In this document: positions 12,856-29,300 of the stretch, piece by piece | Layout of the letters: each line of letters begins with the position of its first letter | Numbering within the stretch: position 1 is the stretch's first letter | Source: Trichoplax adhaerens | Taxonomy: Eukaryota > Placozoa > Uniplacotomia > Trichoplacea > Trichoplacidae | Reading direction: 5' to 3' | Length of the DNA: 64,000 nucleotides | NCBI RefSeq assembly: GCF_000150275.1 | Contig: NW_002060946.1 | Coordinates: forward strand, 6,677,855-6,741,854 | Notes under the pieces: generated by a model | Told to the model about the DNA's origin: nothing | Database searches by the model: none | The model's input: the letters and a program-made list of their open reading frames with translations, nothing else | Position numbers and translations under genes: made by a program

Positions 12856-14492
12856 ATGTGGTACGAAGCACTTCCGCCTTTTCTAATTATTATTGGCTTG
12901 ATGTCCGCATCGAGTTACGGCATGAAATTTGTTGACCGATTTGCCAATAACGGAAAGGTAAAAAAATTGAATAGTAAATGGACGAGAGCGAGATCGATTG
13001 ATCAGGGAATCGATATTAGTACTCTTATAGTTGCTACATTGAAATATCTGCATGTCAAGATTGATCATGATGTGATGCTGAGTGAGTTAGAAAAAAATAG
13101 AAATAAAAGCAATCACCACGCCAGATTGTACTGTACAGTATGGTAGAAGTCGAACAGACTAAGTATGCAGAAAGGCCTTTCTCCAATCACCAGTTAACCA
13201 TGGCGGTGAGTTGGTGGGGCTTACAGTTTGGTATTGATTGTGTATAAAATGAACAGTGCAACAGTTAATCTTCATCAAAGGCTAATTTGATCGCTAGTAT
13301 CAACATTAGTTAGCGCTAAACCGCTTTAATTCTAAGCAGTATGCGGTAGAGTGTATAACTGATAGTAGTTTTTAGAATTTCAGTACCAGATTGTGCTGTT
13401 GTATTGATTTATAACTAGACTACAGTAATTACGAGTAGATGGCAATGGCCAACATTACTACAACTTGACTGCTTCTCTAGTAGTTTATATCATAGCGTAA
13501 ATGCTTGTCAATGTTAAATTGGATCAATGTTGATCTAAAATTCTGGCTTTGGCCACCAAATTGACCGGATACTATACCGCCAGCGTAGACAGTACTGTAC
13601 TGTACTACTGTGCAATATTCATACCAGACTTGCGAGCTTTTTTTATTTTAAAAGGGAAGCCGTATGATGGCTAACCGTTCTTTTATTGCCTTTGCATTTC
13701 CTCTTGAATACTACACTAACAAAAATGAAGCTACTAAAAGTCTAAAATAGAAAAGCAGCCTATTCATAACTTGTTAAGGAACATGAATTCAAGCTTTTAG
13801 TTATACCGTGTAGACTGTATGTCATGCTGCACGGCTAAAGTAGCTGCGTTACTATGTGACAAGTGTTTTGCAATCCATAACGTTAGTCTACTCGTAAGTT
13901 GCTAGAAATAGACGTTGTGGCATCATTATATTAGATTACCATACCTTTTGTCGTAAAAGATAGCTTAATGTTTATATATTTACAAGAAGTCAGACTTGGT
14001 GATATGTCCTAAAATAGACAGTGCAGTTAACCCGGGCTGAAAACTCGAAAGGCATAACATTACCTATCGATTGGGAATTTTAACGCTTATTTTACAGTAA
14101 CCATTAAAATGAGGCAATTCTTTCCTTTGCAGCCGAAAAGATATAGATTGGACAAATACGAAAGGTATCTAATGGAACGCGATCGAAGAATCACTGGCAG
14201 TACAGCAGTTCAACAGGTACTATCTAAAATAAAGTTCCTACTTCTGCTTTTGTCGTAGCTACAGATTGATCAATTTTCAAGATGGTTGATGACCTATCTT
14301 TATTCTCCATTAGGATATATCTGGTCATCGCGCATAAATCTGATCAATATACCCATCAATACTGATAAAGGTGATTCGCCAAGTAATATCTACGTATCCA
14401 AAACGAAGATCTATCCGAGAAAAGAAATCTGCCGCAAAATTGACAATCAATCATTCATGATTTATCATTTACCGGCAAACAAAAAGATTTAG
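12856..14492 (+). CDS. NDUFA1: NADH dehydrogenase 1 alpha subcomplex subunit 1 (complex I, MWFE)
   Basis: A small single-pass supernumerary subunit of mitochondrial complex I. Exon 1 (12856-12957) begins MWYEALPPF, runs through one hydrophobic helix and ends FVDRFANNGK. Exon 2 (14133-14216), after a 1.2-kb intron, encodes KRYRLDKYERYLMERDRRIT. These match human MWFE at MWYE, RF-N-GK and the invariant LMERDRRI, in phase. The 3' end is ambiguous. If a 48-nt intron (14217-14264, acceptor ctacag) is spliced, exon 3 (14265-14492) gives a protein of about 137 residues with a novel C-terminal extension. If it is not spliced, reading continues 13 codons to a TAG at 14258 and gives 75 residues, close to the usual 70. 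The interval shown is for the spliced form. The gene converges on CUL4. Confidence 0.86.
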
Positions 14493-15965
14493 TCAAATTG
14501 GTACGCTTATTCTGCTGCTGTATTTTTCTGTCATTAGTTCTTTCGCCAATTTCATTTGTCCAGTTAAACAAATATATACTCATACAGTAATTAAACTGTC
14601 CTAACTACTGAGTTTTCTCTACTTGTAATTGTAAATACATTACATCAGGACAGTATACGTATGCTTCCAAATTTTTCCTAATTGAGCTGTTTGTCTCTAA
14701 ATGTTTGGACTTTTGATGCGCTACAATAAAAATTGTATGAGTTTATTGGAAACGTAAAATAGCAATTACTGCTGTCAATAAATACTAATTAGTATTTTAC
14801 TACTGCTTCAATTCATTTGTTTCTATGCTACTGCAATCATTTCTTCTGTTGATCAGAAACAATCAATCACCGTTTAGATTTACAAATTACAACTTGCTAG
14901 TCAGCAACTTACTCGCTCAGACAACATTTGAGCTTATTAATCGCTTACATCGAAGTTACTACGATACAACCATTCCTGCCTGCGATCTTAAACCTGTAAT
15001 ACTGCATATTGATAGGGAGTAGAAGTCAAGTTAAATCTACTAGGCATAGCTTTACTAGTCACGCTAAGCTACATTCGATCGAATTTACGAGTAGTATCAA
15101 TAGAGGGATGCAGCAAGTTTTATAGGTACCTATAGGGCTTTTGCCCTCTTGTTTGCAATTAGTTCTACGTGTACGTATACGTATTATTCAAATTGTACAG
15201 TATTTCCCTGTAGGGGACTGAAGTATTGATCTTGATGATATCGCATAGCCTTCATTTAGTCAAACCCACGTAATAACAGTTATTCTATATCTTGACTATA
15301 TGCCATATGCAGGAAATACACATACGTTTTCCGTCCATCTCACTACAAGTAGACTGTAACAAGAAAATTAACTTTAATAGTTTCATTTCATACAGAGGTG
15401 TTTTTCACTTTCAGCTACAGATACAAGACTAAGAAAAATAGCAAGAAATTCCACCTTCAATAACCCTTTCAACGATACTATATGTTACAGATCGTAGACA
15501 ATCGCATCGCAAGAGAATTGCTTTCATGAACATAGTACTGACAATTTAAATTTACCAATGACTAAGAATTTAATGTCACTGATAAAAGCTAATCCACTTT
15601 CAGATGCATGTTGCTAATATAGGTACATGTACAGATATTTAAGTTCGTATTTTAGTGGTCGGTAGTCTATATAGATACTGCAGCTATCCAATATGAAATA
15701 GTTTACCAATCATGACAATATCTCTGAAAGATGTAATGAATTAAATCACTGACAATCTTCCGAGACTTACTGAAACTGCTAAAAAAAGCATCAATAACGG
15801 TAAGTTATCATCATCTAATGTGCCTATAATACATTAAAGAGATCAACATTCACAAATTGGCTACGTATAATATTCTCTTATACCTCACAGACAAAGAGTT
15901 AATAATATTTTAATACTGTAGCAATCCCAATACCAACTGTAAGATTAAATTAACAATAAACAACC
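14493..15965. other. convergent gap between NDUFA1 and CUL4
   Basis: Nearly 1.5 kb of AT-rich sequence with no recognisable gene, no tandem array and no RNA gene that I can see. A 65-codon open frame at 14825-15022 has no family resemblance. Confidence 0.55.
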
Positions 15966-22185
<6,220 letters not shown>

Positions 22186-22379
22186 GCATTCCCTAGTAAA
22201 GAGAGAAATTTGAAAAAGGTGTCGATGGTGGATTTCTTCTTCTTCTCAAGCTTATTGGTAGAGAATACAACAAGTAGTTTAGTTGTTTTCTATCTTGAAT
22301 TGGAAAGAATAGCTTAAGCTTCAGAAAAGCTACAAAGCGATGGCGAGAGAGAAGAGTTGTTGGCTGTTTGAACTCAGCA

Positions 22380-22491
22380 GTAGGGTACAGTACAGTACAG
22401 TACAGGAGTGAGTGATCGAGGAGCATTGACTACACTGCAGACTCTGTACTGTACTGTACAGTATAGTAGACACTCAAGCCAGCGATATGGT
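22380..22491. repeat. (TACTG)n / GTAC-rich simple repeat at the CUL4 5' flank
   Basis: Runs such as tacagtacagtacagtacag (near 22387) and actgtactgtacagta (near 22447) form short self-complementary pentanucleotide tracts. They sit about 200 bp upstream of the CUL4 start codon and merge into the 103-bp array. Confidence 0.8.
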
Positions 22492-23730
22492 ACTGTACAC
22501 TGTAGGCGCCAGTGGCTTTTTCTCATACAGAATGGTGTATGTCAGTCCGCTCTGTACTGTCTGTAGTGCCGTGGATTGGACTGTGCGAGGGTGTACTGTA
22601 CACTGTAGGCGCCAGTGGCTTTTTCTCATACAGAATGGTGTATATCAGTCCACTCTGTACTGTCTGTAGTGCCGTGGATTGGACTGTGCGAGGGTGTACT
22701 GTACACTGTAGACGCCAGTGGCTTTTTCTCATACAGAATGGTGTATGTCAGTCCACTCTGTACTGTCTGTAGTGCCGTGGATTGGACTGTGCGAGGGTGT
22801 ACTGTACACTGTAGACGCCAGTGGCTTTTTCTCATACAGAATGGTGTATGTCAGTCCACTCTGTACTGTCTGTAGTGCCGTGGATTGGACTGTGCGAGGG
22901 TGTACTGTACACTGTAGACGCCAGTGGCTTTTTCTCATACAGAATGGTGTATGTCAGTCCACTCTGTGCTGTCTGTAGTACCGTGGATTGGACTGTGCCA
23001 GTGTGTCCCTTTTTTACTGTACTGTACTGTACTGTACTGTACTGTACATTGTAGACGCTAGTGGCTTTTTCTCATACAGAATGGTGCATGTCAGTCCACT
23101 CTGTACTGTCTGTAGTACCGTGGATTGGACTGTGCCAGTGTGTCCCGTACTGTACTGTACACTGTAGACGCCGGTGACTTTTTCTCATACAGAATGGTGC
23201 ATGTCAGTCCACTCTGCAATGTCCGTAGTACCGTGGATTAGACTGTGCGAGTGTGTCCCTTTACTGTACTGTACACTGTAGACGCCAGTGGCTTTTTCTC
23301 ATACAGAATGGTGTATGTCAGTCCACTCTGTGCTGTCTGTAGTGCCGTGGATTGGACTGTGCCAGTGTGTCCCTTTTTTACTGTACTGTACTGTACTGTA
23401 CACTGTAGACGCTAGTGGCTTTTTCTCATACAGAATGGTGCATGTCAGTCCACTCTGTACTGTCTGTAGTACCGTGGATTGGACTGTGCCAGTGTGTCCC
23501 GTTTTACTGTACTGTACACTGTAGACGCCGGTGACTTTTTCTCATACAGAATGGTGCATGTCAGTCCACTCTGCAATGTCCGTAGTACCGTGGATTAGAC
23601 TGTGCGAGTGTGTCCCTTTACTGTACTGTACACTGTAGACGCCAGTGGCTTTTTCTCATACAGAATGGTACATGTCAGTCCACTCTATACTATCTGTAGT
23701 ACCGTGGATTGACTGTGCCAGTGTGTAACC
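22492..23730. repeat. 103-bp minisatellite with higher-order duplication, 11 units
   Basis: The core ctttttctcatacagaatgg occurs 11 times, near 22515, 22618, 22721, 22824, 22927, 23064, 23169, 23290, 23418, 23535 and 23648. The first five are spaced at exactly 103 bp. Later units differ by variable TACTG runs, and the stretch from about 22927 to 23275 is repeated from about 23290 to 23640, a higher-order copy of roughly 355 bp. The unit lacks stop codons in several frames, so overlapping open frames appear on both strands; these are by-products of the repeat and not genes. Confidence 0.95.
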
Positions 23731-25049
23731 ATACCGTACCTTTTTACAGTGTACAGTGTACAGTACTAGACTGTACTGCGGTGTTGTACTGTACTGTAGC
23801 ATACAGTAAAATGGCAGAAAATGGATTTTAGCGCGTAGACGTAGACGTACTTGATGGTGCAATGAAATGATGATTCATTGAAAGGAAACAATTCGCCATC
23901 ACCAGCATATGGGATACAAGTGTGGATAATGCATTCCTCTTTCTACTTTGCTTATCTTAATACTAATGGTATTCAAAATGCATCAAATGATGACGACATA
24001 CTGTATCGTTGTAGGTCAATGTGTAGTATATCAATGGATGAATGATGATGATGATAATTATTTATTTATTTTGGTGGATCACTTGTGGTTGGGCTGGCAT
24101 CCAGTCGATAGACTACTTGTATAGTGAGCAGTCTACTACCATGCATACCTGCACAATAATAGACAGTATAGGCACAAATCACAATATCAGGATAGGATTT
24201 GTACTTATGCTGGAGGTAAGCTTGAATAGGATATTGTATTGTTCTTTGACTTCAGTCAATCTTGACCAATGTGCAGGTAAAAAAAGCCTCTTTGATTCCA
24301 CTACTCCACACCGTGATGAGTTATGGCCGACGACATTACTAGAGAAAGCACAACGAAGTGAAGCCGACTCCACTTCGTTGTGCTTTCTCTTGCGTACTGT
24401 ACTAGTACTAGTACAGTACTGACAGTCATAAACTACAGTACATACTGTAGTTTGGACCACATACTACAGTACATTGTACACTGACGTCACAGTACGTATT
24501 TTAAACTGCTTTCGACAGTACAGTACTGTACTGTACTCTGTAGTCCATGATCCACTTGACCAGGTACTGTATTTTGAAGTGCTTTCTACTTACTAATTAC
24601 TATTATTGATAATATTAGTAACTAATTGTTAGGTATTTAGAAGAGCTTTCTAGTTACTGTACAGTGTACAATACAGCATATACAGCTGTACTGTGCTATT
24701 CTTAAATTAGTAGTGTACAGTAGAAATGAAAAGTGTCTGCCTACAGTACTACAAATCATGTATGCGTACCGCAAAGTCTTTGCAAGTACTAATGAATGTA
24801 CACTGGGTTGTACACCACTTTGAAATGAACTTTGTTCTGAAGGCCTTGATGCTCTACTACAGTATTTTAACGGCGTTCTACTGTACACATGTACACCGTG
24901 AGTCCTTTCTTTCCAGATTTTATAAAATGAAATAACATGATGCAATTTCAATCCATTTGACTCCAGTTATTGGATTAGTACATAGCTTATGAGTCCAAGA
25001 TTTCATATGTGTTCTTCTTCAAATTTGCTTACGTAAAGTACAGTATTGA
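23731..25049. other. intergenic spacer with a perfect hairpin and GTAC motifs
   Basis: No recognised gene. It contains a 20-bp perfect inverted repeat (24341-24390) and many GTAC-centred palindromes (24395-24545, 24655-24725, 24880-24895). The 126-codon open frame at 24042-24422 begins in low-complexity ATGATGATG and ends in the hairpin and repeat sequence. I judge it spurious. Confidence 0.5.
24341..24390. repeat. 20-bp perfect inverted repeat, 10-nt loop
   Basis: The left arm 24341-24360 (agagaaagcacaacgaagtg) is exactly complementary to 24371-24390 around the loop aagccgactc. Pairing stops abruptly on both sides, so this is a discrete stem-loop in DNA or RNA. No poly-T terminator or promoter is evident. 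Confidence 0.95.
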
Positions 25050-26110
25050 CAGCATAATACTGTACAGTACGCTGCAAAGAAACTGTACCTTCTACAATGT
25101 AAAGTACAGTACTGTACTGAACTTTGTACTCAAGGCCTGGTAGAGTGTTGAGTCCACTGAGTACTGTACGCTGCAAAGAAACTGCACCTTTCTTACAATG
25201 TAAAGTACAGTACTGTACTGGACTGTACACTGTACAGTGTTGAGTCCACTGAGTACTGTACGCTGCAACGAAACTGCACCTTTCTTACAATGTAAAGTAC
25301 TGTACTCGACATTGGCATGAACTTTGTACTGTAGTTTGGTACAGTGTTGAGTCCACTGAGTACTGTACGCTGCAAAGAAACTGCACCTTTCTTACAATGT
25401 AAAGTACTGTACTCGACATTGGCATGAACTTTGTACTGTAGTCTGGTACAGTGTTGAGTCCACTGAGTACTGTACGCTGCAACGAAACTGCACCTTTCTT
25501 ACAGTACAATGTAAAGTACAGTACAGTACTGTACTGAACTTTGTACTCAAGGCATGGTACAGTGTTGAGCCCACTGAGTACTGTACGCTGCAAAGAAACT
25601 GCACCTTTCTTACAATGTAAAGTACAGTACTGTACTGGACTGTACACTGTACAGTGTTGAGTCCACTGAGTACTGTACGCTGCAACGAAACTGCACCTTT
25701 CTTACAATGTAAAGTACTGTACTCGACATTGGCATGAACTTTGTACTGTAGTCTGGTACAGTGTTGAGTCCACTGAGTACTGTACGCTGCAACGAAACTG
25801 CACCTTTCTTACAATGTAAAGTACTGTACTCGACATTGGCATGAACTTTGTACTGTAGTCTGGTACAGTGTTGAGTCCACTGAGTACTGTACGCTGCAAC
25901 GAAACTGCACCTTTCTTACAGTACAGTACAATGTAAAGTACAGTACAGTACTGTACTGAACTTTGTACTCAAGGCCTGGTACAGTGTTGAGCCCACTGAG
26001 TACTGTACGCTGCAAAGAAACTGCACCTTTCTTATAATGTAAAGTACTGTACTGGACTGAACTTTGTACTCAAGGCTTGGTACTGTAGTCTGGTACAGTA
26101 TTGAGTCGAC
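25050..26110. repeat. ~107-bp minisatellite with three interspersed unit types
   Basis: The core gagtactgtacgctgcaa occurs nine times between about 25155 and 26000, with a diverged copy near 25065. Spacing is roughly 92-119 bp, mostly about 107. Units differ in their second half: one type has gaactttgtactcaaggcct, a second has cgacattggcatgaactttg and a third has gactgtacactgtacagtg. The types alternate, suggesting block amplification. Long minus-strand open frames across it are repeat artefacts. The array ends 274 bp before the APP-like start codon. Confidence 0.95.
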
Positions 26111-26383
26111 GCTGTACTGTGCGCTGTTGACTGCTTGAAAGCAGTCGAAAACAGCCTTTGCCAAGAAATGCTTACAGACAGTATAACACCAATGGAGTGA
26201 ACAAGCACCCCATCCATTCAGTGATGGGCATTTTTAATTTGTAGTCGACTAGCAAATTGCTTCAGTTTTTTTTTTCTTCCTCCATCAGCGAAAGATCTTT
26301 AACGCCAAATTATTCAATTAGTTGAACTAGGAGAAATTCCAAGGTAGTTATTCCTTTCCAATCGCAACATTAAAGGCCAAAAG
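26111..26383. other. 5' flank of the APP-like gene
   Basis: Unique sequence between the minisatellite and the ATG at 26384. It includes a poly-T tract near 26262-26275. Presumed promoter and 5' UTR; no motif is recognised with confidence. Confidence 0.45.
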
Positions 26384-29300
26384 ATGCGAGTAGTCATTCT
26401 ACTGTTTGCCTTGTTCATGGCTTGCGATGGACTTATTAAGGTAAGAAGTTGTTGCACCACCAGTTGGCATGATGATATGGATAATGATGTTACTATCGTC
26501 GTCATAAATTGAGCAAACAAACAAGAAAAAAACAGAATACTCTAATTCTACCAAGACGAAATCCTGTCGTCTTCAATGATGCCAACGAGTACAAGTGCAA
26601 ATAGGACCATCACGGTCAAGATAGAATGACGACGCAGTGAGAAGAACTTGATCTTTCAATTCTTCTTCCTCCGCGTCGTTTTTTTATTTTTTTTCCCCTC
26701 TTGTTTTTGGGGGGTTTTTTCCTCAACTCTTTTGACTTATTTGTCATTTCTACCATGATAGACTAGTGTTCCTAGTGGGTAAGTAAACCAGATTGTTTTT
26801 TCAACGGAGTTTCAATAGAATGGCATGAGACTACAAGTTCATGGAGGAAAGCATTCATGAAATAGGATTCTACTTGGATGGGGCTATAAATGGACGAGTG
26901 ATCTCCTCTAAAAAAAAAATGAGGATAACACGAGTAATCTGCCATCGTTTTCTTTCTTCTTTTTTTTTTTTCTCCCCTTTCATCACTACTTCAACTGCGG
27001 TAGACAGTACTATCATTCTGCAGTCAAGGAAGTAGCCGACAGAGTAAAAACGCTAGACTGTAGACAGTGGTCGTGAAGGGTTTTTTCCCCCTTTCCTTTC
27101 ATTATGCCGCCGTACTAATGACACAATTCTGCTAACGGCAGCGCAAAAGAGAAAATCAACTGGTCATGCCGCCAATCAATCACGATTGCATATGGAAGAC
27201 CCTCCTGTCTCCTGGTCGATCTTATTGCCAATTTCAACCAACGACCAACATGGAAACCATGGCAAAAAAATCTTCTTTTTTTTCCCCCATCGCCATAGGC
27301 GCATAGTACTTGCCAACAACCATACGACTGCAATCCAATCCACGATGTAGCTACGTCGGTTAGTGTTGGTAGATTGAAAAATGCATTCAAGAACATTTCA
27401 AAGTGGAGAAAAGCATTGGATTGCGTGTTGTAATCAAGTGATGGCAAGGAAAATACATCACAATCTTTCGCCCCGTCTCCATTCCCCATTACCATCTTCA
27501 ATCAATATCCTGAACAAATGTCGATCACGCAGCGTTTTAACTTACCGATAGAGAAGAGAAAGTAAATCAATGTGTTACTCTCTTTATCATTGACAAGATG
27601 GAAAGTACTATACAACCATGATAACAGTAGCGCAAAGTTGATTTTAATGCTGTAATCCAGCAACGCTTGCAAAAAAAAAGATTTTCCAATGGATCGTCGT
27701 CGACTTATTCAATCGTGAATTCAACCGACGACACTTTCATATAAACACCAATAGCGTAATGTGGTTTGGATAAGGGACTTCCTGGACACAATGCTGGAAT
27801 AAAGATTGGAAATTAAATCAATTTAGGCCTAGGAAGTAATAAATGAAACCTCTGTCGTAGTTTTTCAAGCCCTCCTTTCCAGGAAAATTTCTCCTTCTTT
27901 CCCCCTTGAATGGATTATCTCTCCTTGTATTACCGATAAAGAATCGCCACTAACCATTTTGCAATCAATCATCATACCTAGTCTGCATGCTTGCTGTCCA
28001 ACTTGATTGGACTGCATTCTATAATATAGAAAACTTGAATATACCAAAGGATGAAAGTTTACTAAACGAGTTGTTACTTTCTGCATGTCTTTCGTCATGG
28101 CATTTGTAAAATTCGGCCATCTTGGATGGGTCTGACTCAATTAGGGAGATTTTGCAACATTTTTATCTTCTTTTGCCAGATTTTCATGACATCCATTTCT
28201 TATCATAAATCCTGCACTGTACAATGTCCATGGAGCCATGAGCTTACACGTTAATTTCGTCCAAAAAGGAAAGCACTATTTATTTATTGATGTTACGTGC
28301 ACTGTTGGAAAGATCAATAGGATTTTGCGATGCCAATCATGAAAGATTTAGTTCAAGGCTGATGCCCACTTGGGTTAAACTAATATGGTATATTTTACCA
28401 ACTGTTTTGGTCGTTAGGAGCACTTTTAGCGTAAGCCAAAGGTTAAATAGTCCTTTTTCAGGAGATGAACCCAGGATAAAACAGTAAATGGAAATAAAGA
28501 AGCTTAACTAATTTTTTTATCCATGCCGAGTTTGACACATGTTAACATGAAAATTGTTTATAGGAAAAATATTGATTGATTCACTACTTTGAAACTGTAA
28601 TATGTGGGTAAGCCCGGTAGATGATAGCAGTTCGTTCGGCATAAACCCTTCTATTTCTACTTTACCAAGATGTCCAAGCACTTTAAAAAGGCTCGGGGTT
28701 CTCCTGTTAATGTCCTTCATATTTTGACACGCAATGGCAATAAAACCTGATCAAGGATACCTTGTACTGAAGCGTTGCATTGTACGCCTAAAAAAATGAC
28801 TCCAACTTGGCTAGTAGCCATTTCACTTTCATGACCCATGGACGCTTATTGAATACAAAAATTGGGAAAGGGATATTTAGATAGCCACAGAAACAACTTA
28901 TTGAATATTGGAATAAAGTGCAATAGAGTACTAAATAGCATAAGCTTTCAGACTCATGGCTGTATACTATTTGCAAGACTTTGTAATTGTAATCATCGCT
29001 AAACTCGACAGGAGCGCAGTCTAAGCACACATTATCAATTAGTTAAGAAAATGATAGATGAGATTTAATTAACTAATCCTTGATGTAAGCCAAACTTTTT
29101 ATTATAAAATGGACCTAGAATACATCATTAATTAATAAGGACGCCGATGTAGAAAGGGTACACGGCTATAAGCCCTAATCCCAACCAACGACTGTGGCTC
29201 ACCATACAGTACACGCTTCGCCAATTTTCAAATCCTATTCCCGACTATTTACCAAGCCAATCAGACATCCAGTGGGCTAAGTCATCTTCGCTGTCGAATT

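Noticed and set aside
22487-23524. Several overlapping open frames of 60-86 codons on both strands with repeated peptides
   Set aside because: They are readings of the 103-bp minisatellite in different phases. They lack splice context and known domains and recur only because the repeat unit is stop-poor.
24042-24422. 126-codon plus-strand frame with a hydrophobic start
   Set aside because: Begins in ATGATGATG low complexity and ends across the 20-bp stem-loop and CTAGTACTAG palindromes. No homologue is recognised and no splice signals are consistent.
25003-26217. Long minus-strand open frames (up to 120 codons) with repeated QRTVLSGLNTV-like peptides
   Set aside because: By-products of the roughly 107-bp repeat; the composition is dominated by the TACTG/CAGTA motif and no family is recognisable.
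27115-27501. 128-codon minus-strand frame in APP-like intron 1
   Set aside because: No recognisable domain and unusual composition. Treated as chance, although neighbouring open stretches are noted as a possible nested gene.
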